Shown: in pieces, positions 1 to 7,711 of the stretch
How positions within the stretch are numbered: the first letter of the stretch is position 1
Layout: every line of letters begins with the position of its first letter
Source of the DNA: Paenibacillus baekrokdamisoli
GTDB lineage: Bacteria; Bacillota; Bacilli; Paenibacillales; Paenibacillaceae
Reading direction: 5' to 3'
NCBI RefSeq assembly: GCF_003945345.1
Contig: NZ_AP019308.1
Coordinates: forward strand, 4,791,501-4,855,500
DNA: 64,000 nucleotides
Made by a program: the position numbers and the translations under genes
Notes under the pieces: model-generated
Seen by the model: only the letters and a program-made list of their open reading frames with translations
Databases searched by the model: none
What the model was told of the DNA's origin: nothing

Positions 1-960
1 CTTCTTACTAAAAAAGCAAGTGAAGGCGTTAAGGTTCGTTTTCTGTATGACGATATTGGCAGTTCCCATCTTCCGCGTCATTTCTTTGACCGTTTGAGGA
101 ATGCTGGCGGCGAGGTAGCTGCTTTCTTCCCCTCCAAAATCCCTTATTTGAATATCCGAGTTAATTATCGGAACCACCGGAAGCTTGCTATTATGGATGG
201 TACGATCGGCTATATTGGCGGCATTAATATCGGGGACGAATACTTAGGACTTAATAAGAGGTTCGGTTATTGGCGCGATTCGCATTTACGTATTCAAGGC
301 TATGCGGTCCAGCAGATGCAGGCACATTTTATGATGGATTGGAACTTGGCCTCCTCAGCTGCGATTGACCGGAATATGGAGGAGTTGTTCCCCGAGAGCG
401 TGGATTGCGGCTTAGCAGGCATACAAATCGTTTCGAGCGGGCCTGATCGCGCGATGGAACAAATTAAAAATGCCTATATCAAAATGATTAATGCAGCCAA
501 AGAGAGCATTTATATTCAAACCCCGTATTTTATACCGGATGAGAGTATGTTGAATGCCTTGAAAATGGCTGCTCTCTCTGGTGTAGATGTGCGGATCATG
601 CTTCCGAGCAGGCCCGATCACCAAATGGTGTTCTGGGCATCGCATTCTTATCTGGGCGAATTGCTCGCAGAGGGAATCAGATGCTATCAATATGATAAAG
701 GCTTCCTGCATGCAAAAATGATTGTTGTTGATGGCAAAGTTGCCTCCATTGGCACAGCCAACTTTGATATCCGCAGCTTTAAGCTGAACTTCGAGATCAA
801 TGCGATGATTTTCGACTCTGGAACGGCCCAGACATTGAAGCGAGTTTTTGAAGACGATATCGAGGATAGCTTCGAGCTCACTTATGACGCCTATATGAGC
901 AGGCCGCTGCTCCAGCGGTTTAAAGAATCCTGCACAAGACTGCTATCCCCTATCCTTTAA
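1..960 (+). CDS. cls: Cardiolipin synthase, C-terminal part (5' end outside window)
   Basis: Membrane phospholipase D-family enzyme that condenses phosphatidylglycerol into cardiolipin. The frame is open from base 1, so the start, the N-terminal membrane segments and part of the first catalytic domain lie upstream. Both HKD motifs are visible: NHRKLAIMDG near base 175, followed by GGINIGDEYLG, and FLHAKMIVVDG near base 706, followed by the GTANFDIRS signature. The C-terminus (SRPLLQRFKESCTRLLSPIL) is typical of Bacillota Cls. The first TTG in frame (base 94) lies inside the domain and is not a real start. A hairpin follows directly after the stop. Confidence 0.93.
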   Translation, partial: LLTKKASEGVKVRFLYDDIGSSHLPRHFFDRLRNAGGEVAAFFPSKIPYLNIRVNYRNHRKLAIMDGTIGYIGGINIGDEYLGLNKRFGYWRDSHLRIQGYAVQQMQAHFMMDWNLASSAAIDRNMEELFPESVDCGLAGIQIVSSGPDRAMEQIKNAYIKMINAAKESIYIQTPYFIPDESMLNALKMAALSGVDVRIMLPSRPDHQMVFWASHSYLGELLAEGIRCYQYDKGFLHAKMIVVDGKVASIGTANFDIRSFKLNFEINAMIFDSGTAQTLKRVFEDDIEDSFELTYDAYMSRPLLQRFKESCTRLLSPIL

Positions 961-981
961 AAGCAATCTTAAAAGGCTGTA

Positions 982-1002
982 TGTGAGGACCTAATCCTCA
1001 CA
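982..1002. terminator. Hairpin between convergent cls and sulfatase genes
   Basis: An 8-bp perfect stem (TGTGAGGA/TCCTCACA) overlaps the stop codon of the minus-strand sulfatase and lies 21 bases after the cls stop. The U-tract is weak on both strands, so its terminator role is inferred from the convergent context. Confidence 0.4.
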
Positions 1003-2427
1003 CCATACCGGATATTGATTTAAATACCCCTTAAATTCATGCTTTATTCGATCATATTTAATCAATTGTTCTCCTGAAAGAGCTTCTGAAAAATCATATG
1101 ACTTATAATAGGCGGCCAATTCTTCCCGACAATTAGCACAAATCTGAGGATATTGGTCTGCAATATTATGAAGTTCATTTGGATCTGCCTTTAAATCATA
1201 TAGATTTTCCAATCCGCCATTGGCATGGTAGATATACTTATAGTTTTCCCATCTTATCATCATCTTTAAGGTATGCCTTCGTCCGAACTCTGCAATTACT
1301 TTATTCCGGAAAGGCATCTCAGGATGAATTCCGGCTTGTATCAGATTCTTTCCTGAAGAAGCTGCAGGTACTGTGCCGCCTGATACAGTAATAAACGTAG
1401 AATAAATATCCTGCAGCATAGTAAATTGAGCTCTTCGCTCATCCAATGGCAGGACAGACGGCCAACTTACAATCATGGGCACTCTAGTCGAAGCTTCATA
1501 ATATGATCTTTTGCCGAATGCATAATGATCCCCTAATAATTCTCCATGATCAGATGTAAAAATAATTAGCGTATTATCAGTCAACCCTAAATTGTCGAGC
1601 GTATCCAATATTTTGCCAACCTGTTTATCAACAAAGGAGACACATCCATAGTAATGGGCGCGAAGCTTCATTATCTCCTCATGATTCACATTTTCGATAC
1701 CATTAACCTTATAATCATTTTGAATATCCGTGGTGAGATCATCTGGAACACGCTCTTCCTCTGTATGTATCGGTGCGGGTATGTCTTCTATGTCGTACAT
1801 TGTATTATAAGGCGAACAAGGATCAAACGGCGGGTGTGGCTTAATAAAAGAAGTATAGATAAAGAAGGGTCTATTCTTGTTCCCCCGAATAACTTCACAA
1901 GTTTTATTCCCTACCCATGCCGTGGAGTGCATTTCTTCCAGCAAGTCGGATACCTGTGGTACGTAATAATTCTCACTTCGTTTTCCATGGGGTTCAATAA
2001 TATGACTATAGCCCTGTTCTTGTAAAAAAAGTAAATAGTCGTCATCCTGAATATGAGTGGGGATTTCTTCGGAAAGATACATACGATCAAATCCATGATG
2101 TTCTCTGACTGGAACGAAATGCATTTTACCCACGGCGCAGGTGAAATAAGCTTGCTCGCGCACAAGTTTAGGAAGAGGATCAGAAATCTCCTCAATATTC
2201 TCTGTATTATCCGTTAATCCGAGTTCAAACGGATGCAGTCCTGAGATCAGGCCGTGTCTTGCTGGCATACAAACGGGAGTTTGGCTATAGGCATTATCAA
2301 AGCAAATCCCCCGTTTAGCCAACCTGTCGATGTTCGGAGTCTTCACCAAGTTGTTGCCATAGCACCCTAGTACATCAAATCGTAATTGATCACACATGAT
2401 TAGAAGTAAATTAGGTTTGTTGCTCAT
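991..2427 (-). CDS. Sulfatase (Cys-type, formylglycine-dependent)
   Basis: 478-residue alkaline-phosphatase-fold sulfatase, predicted to hydrolyse an organic sulfate ester. The formylglycine site is CMPAR at C53-R57 (CxPxR type). The N-terminal metal-binding CDQLR (about 12-16), the GKMHF lysine motif and the distal TSDHGELLGDH motif are present. No signal peptide is evident, so it is probably cytoplasmic. It needs a formylglycine-generating or anaerobic maturase, and none is encoded in this window. The substrate (choline sulfate, aryl sulfate or carbohydrate sulfate) cannot be told from sequence. It starts 18 bases after the upstream PAS/GAF histidine kinase on the same strand, so the two are probably cotranscribed. 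Confidence 0.88.
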   Translation of the reverse strand: MSNKPNLLLIMCDQLRFDVLGCYGNNLVKTPNIDRLAKRGICFDNAYSQTPVCMPARHGLISGLHPFELGLTDNTENIEEISDPLPKLVREQAYFTCAVGKMHFVPVREHHGFDRMYLSEEIPTHIQDDDYLLFLQEQGYSHIIEPHGKRSENYYVPQVSDLLEEMHSTAWVGNKTCEVIRGNKNRPFFIYTSFIKPHPPFDPCSPYNTMYDIEDIPAPIHTEEERVPDDLTTDIQNDYKVNGIENVNHEEIMKLRAHYYGCVSFVDKQVGKILDTLDNLGLTDNTLIIFTSDHGELLGDHYAFGKRSYYEASTRVPMIVSWPSVLPLDERRAQFTMLQDIYSTFITVSGGTVPAASSGKNLIQAGIHPEMPFRNKVIAEFGRRHTLKMMIRWENYKYIYHANGGLENLYDLKADPNELHNIADQYPQICANCREELAAYYKSYDFSEALSGEQLIKYDRIKHEFKGYLNQYPVWCED

Positions 2428-2445
2428 CTATTTCCACGCTCCCAT

Positions 2446-4029
2446 TTAACGAATCGTACACGGAAGATAGATATCCACTGTCGTTCCTTCGTTCCTTTTA
2501 CTCGCAATCTTCATTCGGCCTTGATGTGTCGCGATAATCTTCTGGACAATCATCATGCCGAGGCCATTCCCTTCGGGCTTGGTAGTATGGAAGGGCTCCC
2601 CGATCTTACTCATTACCTCCTCTGTCATACCCTCACCGTTATCCGTAATTCGAATGCGTTGGTCGGCATCCACTGCATCCAGATGAACGTGGATCATCCC
2701 TCCATAAGGCAAGGCCTCCATCGCATTTTTCAAGATATTCAGGAACATTTGCTTCATTTGATTCCGGTCGCATCTAATTTCAAGACTCTGAGTAAACTCA
2801 CACTCCAACGTAATCCCATTCATCGTCGCCTGAAATTCAAAAATAGTCAGTACTTCTTGCAAAATGGCCAGGCATTGCTCTTCTTTGAAAATGATATTTT
2901 GCGGTTTACCCAAAATCATAAATTCGCTCACGATCAAATTCATACGGTCCAGCTCTGACATCATCGTTGTATAGAAATGCGGCTTGAGCTGTTTACCCGA
3001 CAACTGGAGCATCCCCTTTACTGTCGTAAGGGGGTTGCGGACCTCATGGGCAATGCTAACCGCAAGCTGACCGGCAAAAATCAGTTTCTCTGTATTGCGG
3101 AGCATCTCTTCGGTTGTTTTCATATCCGTAATATCACGCAAGTTGCCTACTACACGATTGATGGCTTTGCTGCTATCGTAGATGGGAACCACGTCTAATA
3201 TGTAATACCGCGGAAGCCCATTGACCTGAAGACACAGCTCCATACCAATGCACACCTCTCGCTTATCAATAACACGCTCAAAATAAGCTCCAATCGTGCC
3301 CAGTTGATAGACGGAGCTATACATGTAGTTTTCTTTATTCCAATTCTCCCCTTGCAGAATAGCCAAGCTGTTCTCATTAATCTCAACAATTTGACCATAT
3401 GCATCCGTTATGATCACACCATAATAATTCGTTTCGAGCAGCACTTGATTCAGGATTTGAAGCTGCATATTCTGCCTGCGAAGGACCAGCTCACGTTCGG
3501 CTGAATCGGCTATCGTACATAAGAGAGCAAGCAAATGGGGATGCGCGAACTCAATATCCGTCATAAACGAAATGGTTCCTTCGATTCGTCTATGACCCTC
3601 GTTATAGAAAGGAGCCGAACAGCAGGAGAGATTATGATGTATCCTATAGTAATGATCCTCACCGGTAAGCTGAACAGGCTGCTTGAAACGCAGACACATC
3701 ATAATGGAATTACTATCGTTCTCTTCTAACATTCGCGCGCCTACTACAATACCCAGCTTATTAACCGTGGCTATAATAGTCGGATCGCCCTTAAATGCAA
3801 GAACATGTCCCTTATCATCCGTTATGGCAATAAGAAAGGGATCCCCGGTCACAGAGGAAAGAAACTTATCGACAAAAAAATGTAGGATTTCTATGAATTC
3901 CTTATAATTATGAAGCTTAACGGTCAATTCTCCAGCAGTTAAATGATCCTCTAGTATGATCGGGTTATTAGGATCTAAGCCGCGCTGCTGAAGTCGTTGT
4001 TTCTCATCAAAAATGATCTTTTTATCCAT
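2446..4029 (-). CDS. Soluble GAF/PAS sensor histidine kinase
   Basis: 527-residue cytoplasmic histidine kinase without membrane segments. In order: a GAF-like sensor region (about 45-185) resembling N-terminal sensors of AcoR-type proteins; a short helix; a PAS domain (about 195-305, starting NYYGVIITDAYGQIVEIN); a HisKA domain with phospho-acceptor H328 in SIAHEVRNP; and an HATPase domain ending in GNGLGMMIVQKI. The layout recalls Bacillus sporulation kinases (KinA/KinE type). No partner response regulator is adjacent, so it is an orphan kinase here. The downstream sulfatase is close enough to share its mRNA. A start with AAAGGT seven bases upstream is used. Confidence 0.85.
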   Translation of the reverse strand: MDKKIIFDEKQRLQQRGLDPNNPIILEDHLTAGELTVKLHNYKEFIEILHFFVDKFLSSVTGDPFLIAITDDKGHVLAFKGDPTIIATVNKLGIVVGARMLEENDSNSIMMCLRFKQPVQLTGEDHYYRIHHNLSCCSAPFYNEGHRRIEGTISFMTDIEFAHPHLLALLCTIADSAERELVLRRQNMQLQILNQVLLETNYYGVIITDAYGQIVEINENSLAILQGENWNKENYMYSSVYQLGTIGAYFERVIDKREVCIGMELCLQVNGLPRYYILDVVPIYDSSKAINRVVGNLRDITDMKTTEEMLRNTEKLIFAGQLAVSIAHEVRNPLTTVKGMLQLSGKQLKPHFYTTMMSELDRMNLIVSEFMILGKPQNIIFKEEQCLAILQEVLTIFEFQATMNGITLECEFTQSLEIRCDRNQMKQMFLNILKNAMEALPYGGMIHVHLDAVDADQRIRITDNGEGMTEEVMSKIGEPFHTTKPEGNGLGMMIVQKIIATHQGRMKIASKRNEGTTVDIYLPCTIR

Positions 4030-4138
4030 TGGTTTTACCTTTTAGTCCTTCTTGTTTTCTTGTATAGGATTAGCCCATGGGCCAATTTGTTATTTCCAAT
4101 AATATCATGGATAGTCTCTATTTTACATGCAGAACTTA

Positions 4139-4171
4139 CTAAAAAAAGCACCCTACTCGAATAGGATGCTT
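4139..4171 (-). terminator. Rho-independent terminator, minus strand
   Basis: A 10-bp stem (4146-4155 with 4162-4171, one G-U pair) around a CTCGAA loop is followed on the minus strand by a run of seven U. It lies downstream of the small remnant frame and of mazF, as a second stop for that transcript. Confidence 0.7.
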
Positions 4172-4190
4172 CACGATTTATCTATCCCGC

Positions 4191-4286
4191 TTACTTCAGC
4201 TTATTGATCTCAAACAGCCTTGCCGTCTTCACAGATCCAGCAGGCTTACCTCCAGCACACCAAAAAACTTTGGATGGGGATATCAT
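4191..4286 (-). pseudogene. Orphan C-terminal-like coding remnant (31 codons)
   Basis: A short minus-strand frame reading ...VFWCAGGKPAGSVKTARLFEINKLK before its stop. The composition looks like a real protein C-terminus, but no ribosome site precedes the only ATG and the mazF terminator lies just upstream. I cannot name a family. It is most likely a leftover from a deletion; chance is possible. Confidence 0.25.
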
Positions 4287-4301
4287 ATATTTTGTGAGCA
4301 A

Positions 4302-4326
4302 GTAAAAAGAGCTACTGCAGCAGCTC
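4302..4326 (-). terminator. Terminator of mazEF
   Basis: Hairpin with GAGCT/AGCTC outer stem around a CTGCAG core, followed on the minus strand by five U. It lies 17 bases after the mazF stop codon. Confidence 0.6.
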
Positions 4327-4342
4327 CTTTGTTTTTTCGAAA

Positions 4343-4720
4343 TTAGGCGAGAATAGAGCGTACATTAGTGATCACAAGCTGGTAGAAATACGATGTCGGG
4401 TCCACTTTACCAATTACCACAGCATCTCTCGCGGCCAGGTCGAGCGACTTGGCTTGATCAGTGAGCACGACGCCGCTCAGCTCTGTGAATTGAACTCTTG
4501 GATGGGGCGTGTTGATTCCACTGGGAACTGTGACCTCAAAAGGATACTCCTTTTTATGAGTTGTGATCGGAACAATCATGGCGAATTCTGAATTTTCTGG
4601 ATCAATAAGTCCATCTGATAGTACGATTGCGGAGCGCCAGCCGTGTTGTTCGTGCCCCTTCGTCGGGTGCATGTTCAACCATACAACGCTCCCGCGTTCC
4701 ACATGTCCTGTAATCGGCAT
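4343..4720 (-). CDS. mazF: MazF/PemK-type endoribonuclease toxin
   Basis: 125-residue toxin of the MazF/PemK family, a ribosome-independent mRNA interferase fold. The family start RGSVVWLNMHPTKGHEQHGWRSAIVLS is present at about residues 9-35; PITTHKKEYPFEV and VLTDQAKSLD follow at the usual places. The length matches the family. Its ATG overlaps the antitoxin stop by one base (TAATG), indicating translational coupling. The short C-terminal extension (YFYQLVITNVRSILA) replaces the usual LxxLLG tail, so cleavage specificity cannot be predicted. Confidence 0.87.
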   Translation of the reverse strand: MPITGHVERGSVVWLNMHPTKGHEQHGWRSAIVLSDGLIDPENSEFAMIVPITTHKKEYPFEVTVPSGINTPHPRVQFTELSGVVLTDQAKSLDLAARDAVVIGKVDPTSYFYQLVITNVRSILA

Positions 4721-4989
4721 TAAATAATCTCATCCCCCATAGGATCGGCAAACATCTCTTCGTGAGCAACCATATCCGGTTTGCATTTCGCGCGGAGCGA
4801 CAGAAAATGTTTCCGCAGAGATTCTTGATCGTCGGCGGTCGGAACCGCTGTACGCAGAAGAACTTCTTTGTTCTCCGTGACGTACATTTCGATCTCAACT
4901 CCATCGGTGAATTTTACTAGCTCAGAAACTTCTTGAGGAATACGGACGGCTAAACTATTGCCCCACTTGCGTACGGTTGCAGTTGTCAT
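4720..4989 (-). CDS. mazE: MazE-type antitoxin (AbrB/SpoVT fold)
   Basis: 89-residue antitoxin with the swapped-hairpin DNA-binding signature TVRKWGNSLAVRIPQEV (residues 5-21) followed by an acidic C-terminal tail (HEEMFADPMGDEII) that would occupy the toxin surface. The ATG at 4989 is chosen over upstream starts because GAAAGGA lies about eight bases before it. It forms an operon with mazF by a one-base overlap. A palindrome upstream (5043-5067) suits autorepression by MazE or MazEF. Confidence 0.85.
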   Translation of the reverse strand: MTTATVRKWGNSLAVRIPQEVSELVKFTDGVEIEMYVTENKEVLLRTAVPTADDQESLRKHFLSLRAKCKPDMVAHEEMFADPMGDEII

Positions 4990-5042
4990 ATAGACCAGTC
5001 CTTTCTTCTGTTCATGATTCAAGAGTACCACAACCTTTCACA

Positions 5043-5067
5043 CCTGTATACACTAAGTATATACAGG
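5043..5067. promoter_or_regulatory. Palindromic operator upstream of mazEF
   Basis: Perfect 8-bp inverted repeat (CCTGTATA, 9-base spacer, TATACAGG) located 54-78 bases before the mazE start. On the minus strand it contains TATACT, a candidate -10 element; no clear -35 was found. Antitoxin autoregulation through such sites is established for MazEF systems; binding here is inferred. Confidence 0.55.
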
Positions 5068-5443
5068 AATCGGAAATTGGATACGCCAAATTAATATTCA
5101 GTAACCGAAGCCAAGGAACCATAATAATGCTTTCTCTTCGCGGTACCAGCAGGTGGTCAGAATGGAGAGATGTGATTTGGAACAGGGGAATGTACGAAGA
5201 TCAATAATTTTTATTACCACCACCCCATGGGGCGGTTTTTGTTTGATCGATAAGCAAAATTAAGATCTACTAATAATATGCCTATCCTGATCTTTAGCGC
5301 ATCGATGGCTGCCGGATACATATAGCCGGCAGCGAAATCCGGAGACAAAGGCGAACGCTATCGCTTCTTCAGAACGATTCCGTCCGCTTCGCTATGTACT
5401 TCGTGATGGCACATTGATTATGGTTTAGAACCTTAATGATTCA
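5068..5443. other. Intergenic stretch between mazEF and rnhA with two hairpins
   Basis: No gene was recognised. A GC-rich hairpin with a plus-strand U-tract lies at 5217-5241, and a second inverted repeat (GCTGCCGG/CCGGCAGC, 10-base spacer) lies at 5308-5333 without a U-tract. A GGTACCGCG match at 5139-5147 on the minus strand recalls the T-box core, but no other T-box element was found. Confidence 0.4.
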
Positions 5444-6103
5444 TTACTTTCTTCCGTAATCCGCTTTAATTTCTCCCCACTGCTTCGTTTGCCATTTTAC
5501 GACTTTAGTATCGTACGTATTCGTATGCAGCCATCTGACGGCGCGATCTACGAGCTCCCAGATCTCAGCTGTGGAATCATCCTTTACTAAAGTGGAGGAT
5601 ACAGCCTTCTGCTTCACCCATTTCAGTGCGTTTACCGAGTCACTATAGAGAGTCTTGTTACTTCCCTGCTTCTTCAAATAGGCTAAGCCATGTACGATGG
5701 CTAGAAATTCACCAAGGTTATTCGTTCCCTTTCGAATAGGACCAACAGAAAAGAGAATTTCTCCCGACTGTGTATCTACGCCCTTGTATTCCACAGGCCC
5801 TGGATTACCGCTCGTTCCTACGTCAACGGAGATACTGTTGTAGTCAATCTCCTCATCGGTTGCTGCACTTGAAGACCGTTTCGAGCTACTTTTCTGTGGT
5901 TGGCTGCTGCTTGGCCCTTTGCTGCCTTGGCCCCAATGCTTCTTCCAGCCTGCTTTATACGCTTCCTCCGCCGCTGCTTTGGTTTCAAAAGATTTGAACT
6001 TCGCATCATCAAACTTATTAATTTGCTCCTGGCAGTCCGACCAGCTTACGTAGACACCCGGCTTTCTTCCGACCCATACCACGTAAAATTTTTGCTTTGC
6101 CAT
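5444..6103 (-). CDS. rnhA: RNase HI with N-terminal hybrid-binding (viroplasmin) domain
   Basis: 219-residue ribonuclease H that cuts RNA in RNA/DNA hybrids. Residues 4-50 form the caulimovirus viroplasmin-like hybrid-binding domain (FYVVWVGRKPGVYVSW, then FKSFETKAAAEEAY). A Ser/Lys-rich linker runs from about 55 to 85, and the RNase H domain fills 88-219. The catalytic acids are in place: D94 (SVDVGTSGNPG), E132 (NLGEFLAIVHGL), D155 (LYSDSVNALKW) and D215 near the C-terminus. The domain order is that of eukaryote-type RNase H1, also common in Bacillota. It stands alone as a single gene. Confidence 0.9.
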   Translation of the reverse strand: MAKQKFYVVWVGRKPGVYVSWSDCQEQINKFDDAKFKSFETKAAAEEAYKAGWKKHWGQGSKGPSSSQPQKSSSKRSSSAATDEEIDYNSISVDVGTSGNPGPVEYKGVDTQSGEILFSVGPIRKGTNNLGEFLAIVHGLAYLKKQGSNKTLYSDSVNALKWVKQKAVSSTLVKDDSTAEIWELVDRAVRWLHTNTYDTKVVKWQTKQWGEIKADYGRK

Positions 6104-6174
6104 CTATATATCCGTCCCGTCTTAGTAAGAATACTTGCCGCTCAGTTCAATCACTTGCCTGCATATAACTATAC

Positions 6175-6200
6175 CAAAAAAAGATGCCCTTGCGGCATCT
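6175..6200 (-). terminator. Terminator, minus strand
   Basis: Perfect 7-bp stem (AGATGCC/GGCATCT) with a run of seven U on the minus strand. It lies between rnhA and the TfoX gene and is the second of two such hairpins in this gap. Confidence 0.6.
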
Positions 6201-6262
6201 CATTATGCTTATGGGACGATCAGCTGACACCTCTCTTTGGGGAGCAGTTCGCTTCTTCCGAC

Positions 6263-6292
6263 AAAAATATCCCGACCTCGTATGGTCGGGAT
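6263..6292 (-). terminator. Terminator of the TfoX-N gene
   Basis: Perfect 9-bp stem (ATCCCGACC/GGTCGGGAT) followed on the minus strand by five U after one AT pair, 43 bases after the stop of the TfoX-like gene. Confidence 0.75.
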
Positions 6293-6334
6293 CAACTCTC
6301 TTACTGCTTCATCTAGAGAAACTGCCTGTCCGTA

Positions 6335-6709
6335 TTAGCCCTTCTTCGAACTTGATTTCTTCTTAGGCACCTTCTCCGGCATCGCACTGACCCACTTCAA
6401 GGACTGATCGATCCACGCTGTAATTTTATCCGGTTCTTCCCACCACTGCTCCGGAATGGTTACATATTCCTTCATAGGTTTGCCCGGCATAGGAGAAAAT
6501 AGCGTTGCTCCTTCTTTCTCAATTAAACGAGAACGCTCCTCCTCCGGAAGGCGAATAAAGATTTGCTGTCCATAGAGTCCTGTGAACATGTTGCCGTTAA
6601 TAAACCCGGCGAGATTTCCGAACATAGGACGAATATGAATATGAGGATCACCCGGCATAACAGCAGCGAACAATTGTTTCATCTCCTCATTCGTACGAGG
6701 TATGGACAT
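6335..6709 (-). CDS. TfoX N-terminal domain protein
   Basis: 124-residue protein of the TfoX N-terminal family (HIRPMFGNLAGFINGNMFTGLYGQQIFIRLPEEE, then FSPMPGKPMKEYVTIPEQWW). The family is named after the Haemophilus competence regulator, but stand-alone N-terminal domain proteins in Bacillota have no established function. The C-terminus is Lys/Ser-rich. It is monocistronic, with a strong terminator downstream. No membrane segment or signal peptide. Confidence 0.82.
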   Translation of the reverse strand: MSIPRTNEEMKQLFAAVMPGDPHIHIRPMFGNLAGFINGNMFTGLYGQQIFIRLPEEERSRLIEKEGATLFSPMPGKPMKEYVTIPEQWWEEPDKITAWIDQSLKWVSAMPEKVPKKKSSSKKG

Positions 6710-6839
6710 AGGTGACGCTCCCTTCGATTTCTTATCATTTCACTGATGTTCTTAAGCCGTTTCAGGCTTCAGGTCATCTATAATCTCCCTGATCCATAAT
6801 AATTATTTATTATCACTTGTATTTTAGCAACGACTTACG

Positions 6840-6882
6840 TAAGTGTCAACTTAAATAGATTTATTACTTAAGTTGACACTTA
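6840..6882. promoter_or_regulatory. Perfect 15-bp inverted repeat overlapping the arsR promoter
   Basis: Two perfect 15-base arms (6840-6854 and 6868-6882, core AGTGTCAACTTAA) separated by 13 bases. The right arm contains the -35 hexamer TTGACA of the downstream promoter, so a bound repressor would block polymerase. Autoregulation by the ArsR-family protein is the natural inference. Confidence 0.7.
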
Positions 6883-6901
6883 ATTAAGTATGTGCTAAAT
6901 T
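6873..6901 (+). promoter_or_regulatory. SigA-type promoter of the arsR-SRPBCC operon
   Basis: TTGACA (6873-6878), a 17-base spacer, then TAAATT (6896-6901). The expected transcription start is at about 6908, which is the A of the ATG, and no Shine-Dalgarno sequence precedes the ATG. The transcript may therefore be leaderless. Confidence 0.6.
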
Positions 6902-6907
6902 AATGCC

Positions 6908-7237
6908 ATGATAGAAAAAGTGATCCACGCTATAGCAGAACCTAGACGCAGAGATATTTTATATCTCGTTGGGAATGAAGAGCTCACATCGAGCTCCATC
7001 GCGTCTCATTTTGACATTTCGGCGCCGGCAGTATCTCAGCATCTCAAGGTTCTCGAGGAATCTGGACTTCTTGTCGTCAGGAGAGAGGGAACCAAACGGT
7101 ATTATCGTATGAGGAGGGAAGGTTTTGCCGATCTGAAAGAGTACATTGATCGTTTCTGGGACAACAGCCTGCTGCTATTGAAGGAAGCCGCGGAAGAAGA
7201 AGAAAGGAGACAGCGTAACCATGAATCAAACGAATGA
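6908..7237 (+). CDS. ArsR-family winged-helix repressor
   Basis: 109-residue ArsR-type regulator of the group paired with SRPBCC proteins. It begins IHAIAEPRRRDILYLVGNEEL, has the recognition helix SAPAVSQHLKVLEESGLL and the wing VVRREGTKRYYRM. The metal-binding CxC of metallosensors is absent, so it probably does not sense metal. It overlaps the SRPBCC gene by 17 bases. The ATG has no ribosome site, and the promoter places the transcript start at or next to it. An inverted repeat covers the promoter. Confidence 0.88.
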   Translation: MIEKVIHAIAEPRRRDILYLVGNEELTSSSIASHFDISAPAVSQHLKVLEESGLLVVRREGTKRYYRMRREGFADLKEYIDRFWDNSLLLLKEAAEEEERRQRNHESNE

Positions 7238-7673
7238 CACGATAACTAAGGAAATGTTCATCGATTGCCGTCCGGAGATCTTATTCTCCTTCTTTACCGA
7301 CCCCGAGAAGATGGTTCGCTGGATGGGCAGACATATTCTGCTGGAGCCAAAAATCGGCGGGAAATATCGGATAGATGTTAATGGATCGGATATTGCGATG
7401 GGGGAATATAAAGAAATTATTCCAAATGAGAAAATCGTCATGACGTGGGGCTGGGAGAAGTCCAAAGTAGTTCCTCCTGGTACGAGTACGCTTGAATTTC
7501 GCCTCACACCCAAGGACAAAGGTACTGTTCTGCTATTAACTCACTATGATTTGCCGGTCGAAGAAATTGCCTCCCATACACAGGGCTGGATGCACTACAC
7601 AGCTAGACTCCAAACCTTGGCTGAGGGCGGCGATCCAGGCGTAGATCCGTGGTCAGTTACGGCCATGCATTAA
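7221..7673 (+). CDS. SRPBCC (AHSA1-like) protein
   Basis: 150-residue START/Bet v1-fold protein of the activator-of-Hsp90-ATPase-like family. Signature segments are FSFFTDPEKMVRWMG near the N-terminus, GGKYRIDVNGSD, and TLEFRLTPKDKGTVLLLTHYDLP. These proteins bind a hydrophobic ligand in a deep cavity, but the ligand is unknown. Translation is coupled to the upstream ArsR gene by a 17-base overlap, and AGGAGACAG precedes the start. An ArsR/SRPBCC pair is a common arrangement. Confidence 0.82.
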   Translation: MNQTNDTITKEMFIDCRPEILFSFFTDPEKMVRWMGRHILLEPKIGGKYRIDVNGSDIAMGEYKEIIPNEKIVMTWGWEKSKVVPPGTSTLEFRLTPKDKGTVLLLTHYDLPVEEIASHTQGWMHYTARLQTLAEGGDPGVDPWSVTAMH

Positions 7674-7711
7674 CTTACAAATAAACGATTAAATTAGGGA
7701 GATGGAAGTCA

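Larger units (their letters stand above)
4030..4342. other. Intergenic stretch with two minus-strand terminators and a coding remnant
   Basis: 313 bases between the PAS kinase and mazF. It contains two terminator hairpins facing the minus strand and, between them, a 31-codon reading frame with no ribosome site (listed separately). The remainder (4030-4135) should hold the promoter of the kinase operon, but no convincing -35/-10 pair was recognised. Confidence 0.5.

Noticed and set aside
412-711. 99-codon minus-strand frame inside the cardiolipin synthase gene
   Set aside because: Lies wholly antisense to the conserved second phospholipase D domain; typical shadow ORF.
5101-5243. T-box-like leader (GGTACCGCG at 5139-5147 on the minus strand, plus a nearby terminator)
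   Set aside because: The match lacks the AGGGTGG context, the specifier stem is not visible, and no aminoacyl-tRNA synthetase or amino-acid gene follows. The terminator is on the other strand.
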